64,000 nucleotides of DNA from CAIWHR01 sp039931775 (lineage in GTDB: Bacteria; Pseudomonadota; Gammaproteobacteria; Burkholderiales; Casimicrobiaceae): assembly GCA_039931775.1 (NCBI GenBank), contig JBDTRG010000083.1, positions 36,059 through 100,058 of the forward strand, read 5' to 3'. Both the position numbers and the translations under genes were made by a program. The notes beneath the pieces are model-generated. The model saw only the letters and a program-made list of their open reading frames with translations, was not told the DNA's origin and searched no databases. The first letter of the stretch is position 1, and each line of letters begins with the position of its first letter. Positions 50,773-59,194 of this stretch are shown one piece after another.

Positions 50773-51480
50773 TCAGGTCCTCGACCACATGCGCATCAGG
50801 TTCTGGCGCACGACGTCGAGACGCACGCGGTTTTCCCATTTCATCGTGCCTCCCTCGAGCGCGGCGATCTCGTTGAGCTCGTACACCTGCGTTCGCTGAT
50901 GCTGGTCGGCGATGAAGCTCTCGATGAACGTGATGGACACGAGCCGTTGGCCGGATCGGACCGGCACGACTTCGTGCAGCGACGTCGACGGATAGATGAA
51001 CGCGTCGCCGGCCGCGCCCTTGACCGGGATGGCCAGCGTTCCGACCTCGATCGAGAGTTCGCCGCCGTGGTAGGCCGACGGATCGTTGACGAAGATCGTG
51101 CAGGACAGGTCCGAACGCATCCGCGCATTGCCGACCTGGAGCAACGCCGCGTCCGCATGCCCGCCGTATTTCATGCCGGGCTCGTAGCGGCAGAGCATCG
51201 GCGGCGCGACGTGCTTCGGCATCGCGAATTCGACGAACTCGCGCGAGCGTCCGAGTGCGGCGCTCACGATCTGTACCGACTCCGCGTATTTCGGATCGGT
51301 GTGATCCGCCTGCAGGTTGTCCTTCGTCACGTTGGCCGGATTGGAGACGCGGCCATCGACGAAGCGCAGCTCGCGCGACAGGGCCGTGAGCCGCGCGATT
51401 TCGGGCGCCGCAAGCAGGTTCTTGATCTTCAGGAACACGTCGAGGTTCGTCCCGGGTGTTGACGGTGGGCGTGCGGTCAA
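50773..51480 (-). CDS. PiuC/YbiX-type Fe(II) dioxygenase
   Basis: A 235-residue PKHD-type 2-oxoglutarate/Fe(II) dioxygenase. HADAALLQVG gives the HxD pair near residue 107, SLHEVVPV the distal His near 166, and SGQRLVSITFIES the 2-oxoglutarate-binding Arg. The family is often adjacent to TonB-dependent receptors, and PiuC in Pseudomonas is next to a siderophore receptor. The start is uncertain: the frame opens at TTG 51480, but a GTG at 51438 would give the more usual FLKIKNLL start. It diverges from the first TPR-hydroxylase gene with 91 bases between starts. Confidence 0.88.
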   Translation of the reverse strand: MTARPPSTPGTNLDVFLKIKNLLAAPEIARLTALSRELRFVDGRVSNPANVTKDNLQADHTDPKYAESVQIVSAALGRSREFVEFAMPKHVAPPMLCRYEPGMKYGGHADAALLQVGNARMRSDLSCTIFVNDPSAYHGGELSIEVGTLAIPVKGAAGDAFIYPSTSLHEVVPVRSGQRLVSITFIESFIADQHQRTQVYELNEIAALEGGTMKWENRVRLDVVRQNLMRMWSRT

Positions 51481-51571
51481 CGCGAATCGTACCCGAATTT
51501 GCTATCCTCTCGCGGCCTCGAACCCCGCCCTTTGCCGTTCCCCCACGACCCACGAATCGGAACCCGTTGAG

Positions 51572-52747
51572 ATGCCCCCCATCGACCCGCGCGTCCTAGC
51601 CCAGGCCGGCGCCGACGCGCTGCGTCGAGGCGACGCGCGCCTCGCGCGCGAATCGTTCGAAACGATCGCCAAGGCAGGAATCGCGGACGCGTCGAGCTGG
51701 CTCGGGCTCGCCTTTGCCTGCCGCGGCCTCGGCGACAAGGCGGCGGCGCTGGCCGCCGTCGACCGCTCGCTATCGCTGGAGCCGCGCAACCTGCGCGCGC
51801 TGATCCTCAAGGCCGATCACCTCGCCGAGTCGGGCGACGCCCGGGGAGCGTCGTCGTTCTACCAGTTCGCCCTGCAGGCCGCACCGCCTGCCGGTCAATT
51901 GCCGGCGGACCTGCGCAGCGAGCTCGGCCGCGCGCAGGCGATGTGCGCCCGGTACGCCGGGCAATTCGAGGACTTTCTCCGGGAACGGCTGGTGGGAAAC
52001 GGTCTCGTCGAAGGCCGCACCGCCGCGCGTTTTCGGCATTCGCTCGACATCATGCTCGGCAAGCGGAAGATCCACTTTCAGGAACCCCACACGTATTACT
52101 TCCCGGAGCTGCCGCAGATCCAGTTCTATGACTCCAGCGACTTTTCCTGGGTCAGTGGTGTGGAAGCCGCAACCGCGGACATCCGCGCGGAGCTCCTCGA
52201 GGTCATGAAGGAGGATTCGGCGTTCACGCCCTATGTCCAGGGCGACCCGCGGCGCCCGCGCAAGGAGCAGTCCGGGATGCAGGACAATCCGGACTGGAGC
52301 GCCTTCTACCTGTGGAAGAACGGCGAGCCGGTCACGGCCAACGCCGCCCGCTGTCCGAAGACGCTCGCGGCAATGGCCGGCGTGCCGCTCGCGCGAGTCG
52401 CAAATCGCTCGCCATCGGTGCTGTTCTCGCTCTTACGTCCCGGCGCCCGCATTCCGCCGCACACCGGGCTCGTCAATACGCGCCTCATCTGCCACCTGCC
52501 GCTGATCGTTCCGCCGAATTGCGGCCTTCGGGTCGGCAACGAAACGCGCACGCCCGTCGAAGGCCGTGTGTGGATGTTCGACGACACGATGGAGCACGAA
52601 GCCTGGAACGGCAGCGACCGGACCCGCGTGATCCTGCTCTTCGAAATCTGGCGACCCGAGCTCACCGAAGCGGAACGCCGTCTCGTCACCTCGATGTTCG
52701 AAGCGATCGACACCTACAGCGGCCAGAAACCCGCGTGGGAAATCTAG
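51572..52747 (+). CDS. TPR - aspartyl/asparaginyl beta-hydroxylase fusion 1
   Basis: A 391-residue fusion. Residues 1-120 form about three TPR-like helical repeats (WLGLAFACRGLGDKAAALAAVDRSLSLEP). The C-terminal part from about 225 is an aspartyl/asparaginyl beta-hydroxylase domain. It has PHTGLVNTRLICHLPLIVP (first His), FDDTMEHEAWNGSDRTRVILLFEIW (second His and Arg) and VGNETRTPVEGRVW. No membrane segment or signal peptide is present. It is cytoplasmic and probably uses 2-oxoglutarate and Fe(II) to hydroxylate a protein or peptide. The next gene encodes a paralogue after 24 bases. Confidence 0.85.
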   Translation: MPPIDPRVLAQAGADALRRGDARLARESFETIAKAGIADASSWLGLAFACRGLGDKAAALAAVDRSLSLEPRNLRALILKADHLAESGDARGASSFYQFALQAAPPAGQLPADLRSELGRAQAMCARYAGQFEDFLRERLVGNGLVEGRTAARFRHSLDIMLGKRKIHFQEPHTYYFPELPQIQFYDSSDFSWVSGVEAATADIRAELLEVMKEDSAFTPYVQGDPRRPRKEQSGMQDNPDWSAFYLWKNGEPVTANAARCPKTLAAMAGVPLARVANRSPSVLFSLLRPGARIPPHTGLVNTRLICHLPLIVPPNCGLRVGNETRTPVEGRVWMFDDTMEHEAWNGSDRTRVILLFEIWRPELTEAERRLVTSMFEAIDTYSGQKPAWEI

Positions 52748-52771
52748 GAACAGATCCCAGGAAGGAAACAC

Positions 52772-54067
52772 ATGCAGAACCCAGCGGAGCGCCTGCCGGA
52801 AATCAATGCCCTCGAGGCGCAGGCCGTGCGCGCTGCGCAGGCCGGCCGGGACCAGGAAGCCGTCCGATGCTGGAAGCGGATCCTGGAAATCGATCCGGAC
52901 CACTTTCGGACGCTGAACGTGCTCGGCCAGCGCTACTTCCGGGGCGGCGACATGCCGTCGGCGCTGAGCGCCTTCCGCCGCATTGTCGAAATCGACGGGA
53001 CGAACGCCCAGCAATGGATTCACCTCGCGATTACCTACCGCAACCTCGAGGACGATCCGGCGCAGGAGGTTGCGATCACGCGCGCACTGTCCCTCGATCC
53101 GATGGATCTCGTCGGCCTGATCCTTCGCGCCAATCTTCTCAAGAAGCAAGGCAGGACGCATGAAGCCGCCCGGGCCTTCGGTGCCGCGGCGGCAGTCGCG
53201 CCCCCGACGGAACAGGTTCATCCCGAACTTCGCGCGGCCGTTACCGAAGCGCGGGCGCACGCGGAGCAATACAACAAGGATTGCGGCGCCTTCCTCGACC
53301 AGTTTCTCGAGTCGCATCTCGGGCAATTTGCCGGGGAGAATCTGAAGCGTTTCCGCGAATCGGTCGACATCCTGGTCGGGAGGAAGAAGCGCTACGACTC
53401 CCGATCGATGATCTATCACTTTCCGAATCTCGCGCCGATCCCGTTCTTCGACCGCGCGGATTTCCCGTGGCTCGACCCGATCGAGGCCGGCACGGACGCG
53501 ATCCGGAACGAATTCCTGGAGGTCCTCGCCACCGAGGAAGGATTCACCCCCTACATTACCTACCCGCCGGACGTGCCGCACAACCAGTGGGCGGAACTCA
53601 ACAATTCGCCGCGCTGGAGCGCTTTCCATCTGTACAAGATGGGCAAGCTCGTCACCGAAAACGCGGCCCGATGCCCGACGACGATGCAGTTGCTTGCGCA
53701 CGCGCCGCAGCCGGACCAGCCCGGGCGAACGCCGGCGGCGATGTTTTCGCTGCTGAAACCCAGGACGCGGATTCCGGCCCACACCGGCGTGACCAACGTG
53801 CGGCTCGTCACGCATCTGCCGCTGATCGTCCCCGAGGGTTGCGAATACCGGGTCGGCAACGACACGCGTCAGTGGGTCCCGGGCCGCGCATGGGTCTTCG
53901 ACGACACGATCGAGCACGAAGCGTGGAACGGCAGCGACAAGATTCGCGTCGTCCTCATCTTCGACATCTGGCACCCGCACCTGACCCCGCCCGAGCGCGC
54001 GATGATCACGGCGCTGACGTCCGGGCTCAACGAATTCACCGGCGGGGCGATCGGCTTCGACGCCTAG
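52772..54067 (+). CDS. TPR - aspartyl/asparaginyl beta-hydroxylase fusion 2
   Basis: A 431-residue paralogue of the preceding gene with the same layout: TPR region at about 10-150 (WKRILEIDPDHFRTLNVLGQRYFRGG), a helical linker, then the hydroxylase domain from about 265. It has PAHTGVTNVRLVTHLPLIVP, VGNDTRQWVPGRAWVFDDTIEHEAWNGSD and RVVLIFDIWHPHL, nearly identical to the first copy in the catalytic motifs. The duplicate pair with 24 bases between them suggests tandem duplication and divergence; the TPR parts differ most. A ribosome site AGGAAG precedes the ATG. Confidence 0.87.
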   Translation: MQNPAERLPEINALEAQAVRAAQAGRDQEAVRCWKRILEIDPDHFRTLNVLGQRYFRGGDMPSALSAFRRIVEIDGTNAQQWIHLAITYRNLEDDPAQEVAITRALSLDPMDLVGLILRANLLKKQGRTHEAARAFGAAAAVAPPTEQVHPELRAAVTEARAHAEQYNKDCGAFLDQFLESHLGQFAGENLKRFRESVDILVGRKKRYDSRSMIYHFPNLAPIPFFDRADFPWLDPIEAGTDAIRNEFLEVLATEEGFTPYITYPPDVPHNQWAELNNSPRWSAFHLYKMGKLVTENAARCPTTMQLLAHAPQPDQPGRTPAAMFSLLKPRTRIPAHTGVTNVRLVTHLPLIVPEGCEYRVGNDTRQWVPGRAWVFDDTIEHEAWNGSDKIRVVLIFDIWHPHLTPPERAMITALTSGLNEFTGGAIGFDA

Positions 54068-54127
54068 ACGCCGGCCGCAGCGGCGGAGTCCGCCACGCAT
54101 GGGCGCGCCGGCATGCGGCGCGACGCA

Positions 54128-55621
54128 TCAATCGGGTCCGGTTGCCGTGCCGCCGCCAACGTCGGCGAGGTACGTGCGCAGCGCGTCGAGGTGCCGCGCA
54201 TAGTGACGGGAGCGGCCCGACGAGCGCTGATAGAGGGGTTCGCGCACCTGCCAGACACTCGCCGTCTTGACCGCGTTGGCGACGTTCTGGAACGACATGC
54301 AGGACTCCTCCCAGTCGAGCCCGCAGAACGACAGCAATCTCGTGACGGCCGGCCGTGGATCGCGCACGAATGCGTCGTAATCGAAGTCGAGGATGTCATC
54401 AAAGTACAGCGCCTTCCAATGCGCCATCAGCCGCCGGTACTGCCGGTAGTAATGCGCCGTATCCATGAGGTCGAGCGCGTAGCCCATGCCGTGATCGAGG
54501 TGGAGGAAATGGATCGACAGGCAATTGTCGAGCGGGTCGCGGGTCGTGTGCACGATCCTCGCGCCGGGGAACATGCGCTTGATGAGGCCGATGTAGAGGA
54601 AATTGTCGGGGCGCTTGTCCGTGATGTGATCGGCCCCCGGGAAGAGCTTCGCGAGCCGTGAGCGGTAGCGTGCCGCGAACTGCACGAGTTGCCCTTCGGA
54701 AAGCCCGGCCATCCGCGCCGGGAACGGCGCGAGCTCGGTGCCGACGAGTGTGGGCACGAAGTCGATCTCGCCCCCTGCCGACACGCGCGAGTGTCCGGCC
54801 AGCACCTGCTCGGTCAGTGTCGAGCCGGAGCGAAACATGCCGCAGATGAAGATCGGCCGGTCGGCTGGCTCCGGCGCGGCTCGTGCCGGTCCGTCCGTCG
54901 CGAACGCACCGATGATCTGATCGACGAATGCCTCCATCCGCCGGCGATCGTAGGGCACGGCGCCCGGAGCCGCCCCGTCGCGACTGGCCCGGTTGGCGGT
55001 TGCATAGGCCGCGAACGCCTGATCGTAGGCACCGCAGGCGTCGAGCGATTTGCCGAGCGCGAATCCGAGGCTCGCCCGGTCGGCCGGGGTTGCGGCAGGC
55101 TCCGCGAGCGCCCGGCGCAACCGGCCGATTAAAGGATCGTCGGGCCCCGAGACAGTCGTCAATTCGGCGTAGCGCGCCAACGCGTCGAAACCCTTCGGGT
55201 CGAGCGCCAGAATCCTCTCATACAGTTCGAGCGCGTCGCTCCGGTGCCCGAAATCCGACTTGAGGTTGGCGAGGTTCATCATTGCCGGCAGATAGCCCGG
55301 GTTGATCGCGAGCGCCGTCGCGAGCTCCCGCTCCGCCGCGTCCTCCCGGCGCAGGCCATCCGAGTAGACGACGGCGCGATTGAGATGGACTTCCTCGGGC
55401 CGGCCCACACCGCGGTCGAGCGCCTGCTGGTAGGAGGCGAGCGCGGCATCGAAGCGCCCCGCCTTGCGCTGCAGCAGCGCGAGGTTATACCAGCTGTCCG
55501 GCAGATCGGGCCAGCGCGCGAGCAGCCGCACGTAAGCCGCCTCCGCCTCGGGCAGGCGACCCGCGCGCTCGAGCAGCACCGCCTCGCCGAGCATCGTGCG
55601 AAGGTCGGCGCCGGCCGTCAT
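54128..55621 (-). CDS. TPR - sulfotransferase fusion
   Basis: A 497-residue protein of the TPR-containing sulfotransferase family. Residues 1-150 are TPR repeats (AEAAYVRLLARWPDLPDSWYNLALLQRKAGRFDAALASY). The sulfotransferase domain starts near 255 with PIFICGMFRSGSTLTEQVLAGH (PAPS-binding loop, G-x-F-R-S-G-S-T). RIVHTTRDPLDNCLSIHF near 350 is the 3'-phosphate loop. The C-terminus has LYQRSSGRSRHYARHLD. It lies downstream of the TonB-dependent receptor gene on the same strand, but a terminator separates them. Cytoplasmic; substrate unknown. Confidence 0.87.
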   Translation of the reverse strand: MTAGADLRTMLGEAVLLERAGRLPEAEAAYVRLLARWPDLPDSWYNLALLQRKAGRFDAALASYQQALDRGVGRPEEVHLNRAVVYSDGLRREDAAERELATALAINPGYLPAMMNLANLKSDFGHRSDALELYERILALDPKGFDALARYAELTTVSGPDDPLIGRLRRALAEPAATPADRASLGFALGKSLDACGAYDQAFAAYATANRASRDGAAPGAVPYDRRRMEAFVDQIIGAFATDGPARAAPEPADRPIFICGMFRSGSTLTEQVLAGHSRVSAGGEIDFVPTLVGTELAPFPARMAGLSEGQLVQFAARYRSRLAKLFPGADHITDKRPDNFLYIGLIKRMFPGARIVHTTRDPLDNCLSIHFLHLDHGMGYALDLMDTAHYYRQYRRLMAHWKALYFDDILDFDYDAFVRDPRPAVTRLLSFCGLDWEESCMSFQNVANAVKTASVWQVREPLYQRSSGRSRHYARHLDALRTYLADVGGGTATGPD

Positions 55622-55675
55622 TTGAGCACCCGCGTCATGCGCTCAAAGGGTCCCGGCGCAACGCGACGCACGTCG

Positions 55676-55706
55676 GAAAGAAAAACGGCGGGCCGAGGCC
55701 CGCCGT
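55676..55706 (-). terminator. rho-independent terminator of the receptor gene
   Basis: On the minus strand ACGGCGGGC-CTCG-GCCCGCCGT (55685-55706 as read on the plus strand) is followed by TTTTTCTTT. This is a perfect stem with a T tract and lies 27 bases downstream of the receptor stop. It shows that the receptor mRNA ends before the sulfotransferase gene. Confidence 0.85.
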
Positions 55707-55732
55707 CAAAGTTGGCATGAGAACAGCCCCGG

Positions 55733-58678
55733 TCAGAACTTCGCCGTTACGTTCAGGAAGAGCGTCCTGCCCAGCGAGTCATACACCTGGGGATACGTGT
55801 TGCCGTTGCCGTACGGCGGGCCGGCGATCGTCGAAGTCGACAGCGGCGGATCGCGGTCGGCGATGTTGTTGACGCCACCCCGGATCGTGAAGTTCTTGTC
55901 GATGTTCCACGAGGCCGCGATGTCGAAGTAGTTCTGCGCGGAAAGGGTCTGACCCGCCGACACGAACGGCGCGGCTAGCTGCGGATTCGAGCTGGTCGAT
56001 TCGAGGTCCACCGAGCTGAAGTACCGCCACGTCAACGCAGCCGTCCAGTTCCACGGCGTGGTCCAGAGCAGGCGGACCTTGGAGCGGAACTCGGGCAACG
56101 GCGTGCCGCACGTCGGGCCGTACAGGCCGGCGCAATCGTAGGAACCGAGGCCAGGGACCGGCTCGGTGACGAACTCCTTCAGGTACGTCCCGATGAAATT
56201 GAATCCGAGCGAGCCGTACGAGGGCATGTCCCAGATGTAGTTCAGCGAGAAATCGATACCGGAGGTCTCCTGCGACCCAAGGTTGATATTGGTACCGGTA
56301 ACGAAGCCGCCGCTCGGCAGCCACAACGTGCCCTGCGCATCGCGGTGGATCAGGTCGCAGAACTGGCCGGAGTTGATACATTGGCTGATCGCCAGCGACG
56401 AGGGCACGATGCCGATTTCATTGTCGACCTTGATCTTCCAGTAGTCGATCGTGGCGGACAGGTTGCGAATCGGCTCGAGTACGACGCCGAAGGTATAGCT
56501 CTTGGCCTTTTCCGGCGACAGCGTCGGGTTGCCGCCCTGAAGGAAGTTGTACTGACCGGCCACGTTGTCGAGAATCCGGGCGCCGTACTGCGAAGCGGCC
56601 AGACCCGTCGCCTGGCACTGCGCCAGTGTTGCGGTCGGCACCGCTTGTCCAGGAACGCCGCCCGCGCACGGGTCGTGCGCCAGGTTGAACAGGTTGAAGC
56701 CCTGCGCCGTGAAGAGCTCGATGATGTTGGCCGCGCGCACTGCTTGCTGATACGTCGTACGCAGGCGCACTTGCTTGACCGGCGCCCATTCGGCGCCGAG
56801 GCCGTACGATTCCGTCGTTTGGTTGGTGCTGTAGTCCGAGTAACGATAGCTGCCGTTGACGCTGAGCAGTTCGGCGAACGGCATCTTCTCGATGATCGGT
56901 ACGCGAACTTCGCCGAAGAACTCGTTGACCGTGTATCCGCCGCCCAGGCCGATCGTAGGACCGCCCTGGCCTGTTCCCTCGGGAATCGAGAAGAACGTGT
57001 CCGTCGCGAGATTCAGCTTTTCCGTGCGGCGCTCGTAACCCAGCGCCACGCCGACGCCGTTCTTTGCCCACGGCAGCGTCCAACCATAGGATGAACCGAG
57101 GTCCGACGTGATGTGGAGCCCGAGGACGCTCTGCTCGGTGGAGCCGTTCTGGAACCCTGGCGTCTGCAGGTAGTCGAGGGCCGCCTGCGTGACTCCGCCG
57201 ATGTGGAAGATGTCGTATGGCACGCACAGCGGGTCGGAGCCATCGACGACCGACCGGCAAACCGGTTGGCCGTTGGCGCCGGTCACGACGTCCAGCGCCT
57301 TGTTGGCGCGCGACGCCGAGAAGTCGTTGGTGTACGTCTGCTGGTAGATGACCTTGCCCGACTGCCAGAAGAAGTCGTAGTCCCACTTGTTGTCGAGGAC
57401 GTCGCCCTTGGCACCCAGCACGTACCGATATTGCGTGTGGCGGATGTCCTGGGTACGGCCGCCGCCTTCGAGGTTACGGCGCAGGATGTAGACGGTCTGC
57501 GGGTTGAGGGCGTCGATCCCCATCGCATCCTTGAAGGATTGCGACAGCAGCGGGTTGTCGTTGGCCATCAGCGCGCTCTGGCCGAAGAGGCCGCTGGGCG
57601 CGATCTGCGTGAGCGTGTGGTCATCCATGAAGTCGAATTCGCCGTAGACCCGCACGTTCGGGAACACGTCGTAGTGGATGAACACGTTCGCGTTGTAACG
57701 CTCGTCCGGGCGCTGGAAGTAGTTGTAGGGTCCGAAATTGAACGCGTCCGTCGCGGTGACGTAGGGCCGCACGGCGCCCGCGGCGTTGGCGATCGTGAAT
57801 GCGTTGCTTGTCCCGGTGAAGAACTGGCCGGGATAGCTGGTGCCCGATCCGCCGCAGTTGAAGCCCGCTGCGTTCGCGCCGAGCGCGCACGAGCTGAAGT
57901 CACGATATTTCTGCAGCACGGGATCCGTGTTCTGGTAGGAGAAGAACACCGTGGCATTGCCCTTGCCGTTCGCAAAGTTGCTACCCATCGTCAGGCTGAA
58001 CTGCTGCGACTGGCCGTCGAGGCCGACGTCGCCCGGAACCGAGTACTGCGAAGGATTGACGAGCGAGCGCGCCTCGATGATCGAGGCAACCGAGTTGTGT
58101 TGCTGGTGGTTGTAGCCGTTGGCGTTCCACTCGAGCTGGATGCCCTCGAAGTGGTCGTTCATGATGAAGTTCACGACGCCCGCGACCGCGTCCGAGCCGT
58201 ACACGGCCGAGGCGCCGCCCGTGAGCACTTCGACGCGCTGGATCAGTGGCGCCGGAATGGCGTTCAAGTCGGTCGCCCAGAACGTCGGGCTGCCAGCCGG
58301 TACGCGCTTGCCGTCGATCAACACCAGCGTCCGGGCGGAGCCCAGGTTACGCAGGTTGACCGTCGCCGTGCCCGTTGCGCCGTTGGACAGGTTTCCGCCG
58401 TAGTCGGCAAAGGCCTGCGGCAACTGGTTAAGGATGTCGGAGGTCGAATTGAGGCCGGTGAACTTGATGTCCTGCGCGTTGACTTCGGTGACGGGACTGG
58501 TGCTCTCGAGATTGAGCGGCACCGGAATGCGCGACCCGGTGACTTCGATTTTTTCGATCTTCTGTACCGGCGGACTGGATTGCGCGTAGGCAAGCGGTAC
58601 CGCGAGGCCGACGACAACCCCCGCGTTGAGTGCCTGCACGACGGCGAGCGATAGCTTTTTTCTGTGCATTCTCTTCAT
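55733..58678 (-). CDS. TonB-dependent outer-membrane receptor
   Basis: A 981-residue TonB-dependent receptor. The signal peptide (KLSLAVVQALNAGVVVGLAVPLAYAQ) precedes a plug domain at about 35-170 (IEVTGSRIPVPLNLESTSPV, LNQLPQAFADYGG, RTLVLIDGKRVPAG, VEVLTGGASAVYGSDAVAGVVNFI). The beta-barrel follows to the C-terminal Phe (TLFLNVTAKF). The barrel has many Asn/Gln/Gly-rich extracellular loops. The ATG at 58678 has GGGGGA six bases upstream; an ATG three codons later is possible. The substrate cannot be told, and no Fur box or siderophore gene is nearby. Confidence 0.93.
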   Translation of the reverse strand: MKRMHRKKLSLAVVQALNAGVVVGLAVPLAYAQSSPPVQKIEKIEVTGSRIPVPLNLESTSPVTEVNAQDIKFTGLNSTSDILNQLPQAFADYGGNLSNGATGTATVNLRNLGSARTLVLIDGKRVPAGSPTFWATDLNAIPAPLIQRVEVLTGGASAVYGSDAVAGVVNFIMNDHFEGIQLEWNANGYNHQQHNSVASIIEARSLVNPSQYSVPGDVGLDGQSQQFSLTMGSNFANGKGNATVFFSYQNTDPVLQKYRDFSSCALGANAAGFNCGGSGTSYPGQFFTGTSNAFTIANAAGAVRPYVTATDAFNFGPYNYFQRPDERYNANVFIHYDVFPNVRVYGEFDFMDDHTLTQIAPSGLFGQSALMANDNPLLSQSFKDAMGIDALNPQTVYILRRNLEGGGRTQDIRHTQYRYVLGAKGDVLDNKWDYDFFWQSGKVIYQQTYTNDFSASRANKALDVVTGANGQPVCRSVVDGSDPLCVPYDIFHIGGVTQAALDYLQTPGFQNGSTEQSVLGLHITSDLGSSYGWTLPWAKNGVGVALGYERRTEKLNLATDTFFSIPEGTGQGGPTIGLGGGYTVNEFFGEVRVPIIEKMPFAELLSVNGSYRYSDYSTNQTTESYGLGAEWAPVKQVRLRTTYQQAVRAANIIELFTAQGFNLFNLAHDPCAGGVPGQAVPTATLAQCQATGLAASQYGARILDNVAGQYNFLQGGNPTLSPEKAKSYTFGVVLEPIRNLSATIDYWKIKVDNEIGIVPSSLAISQCINSGQFCDLIHRDAQGTLWLPSGGFVTGTNINLGSQETSGIDFSLNYIWDMPSYGSLGFNFIGTYLKEFVTEPVPGLGSYDCAGLYGPTCGTPLPEFRSKVRLLWTTPWNWTAALTWRYFSSVDLESTSSNPQLAAPFVSAGQTLSAQNYFDIAASWNIDKNFTIRGGVNNIADRDPPLSTSTIAGPPYGNGNTYPQVYDSLGRTLFLNVTAKF

Positions 58679-59194
58679 GACGGATCCCCCAGGAGAAGTT
58701 GAAGCAGGACTGATGGCCGACCAACTGCAAGCACCTGCGACATTACTCCAGCGCACTTTTGTGCCGCAACGAAAATGCAGGTTTGTTACAGCGGCCGTTA
58801 CAAACGTGTTGCAATTTTGCTACCGCATTGGTCGCCCGGAATCTAACCCGATGATTTGTGTACGAATGGATCGGCGAGGCGGCCCCCGCATACCCATGCA
58901 AGCCGCCCAAAACGGGACGCGCCGCCCGTCCCGCCTGGCGCCGGCGCGCTTTCCCCCGACGCGGGCTTGACCCGCAATGCGTTACGGGGATTGACGCAGT
59001 GCAATGAGGACGCCGGCGACGAGCGACGGACGACCCATTTCGCACTGCAGCATCGGCGATCGCGACGTGCGCAAGTTGCGTCCCGCCTATGAATTTGCCG
59101 CCGATTCGCCGACGGACGACCGCTCGGCCTATTTGTTGCAATTCTTCCGGCATTTGGGACTAGAATCCTCGACGCGGTGTGACGAGGGCGCCCG
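58679..59194. other. divergent intergenic region with inverted repeat and promoter candidates
   Basis: A 516-base region. GTTTGTTAC (58781-58789) and GTTACAAAC (58797-58805) form a 9-bp inverted repeat with one mismatch, at a position fitting an operator for the receptor, 103 bases before its ATG. On the plus strand TAGAAT (59161-59166) lies 29 bases before the lipoprotein ATG, with TTGCAA 19 bases upstream of it. No gene is supported here. Confidence 0.5.
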
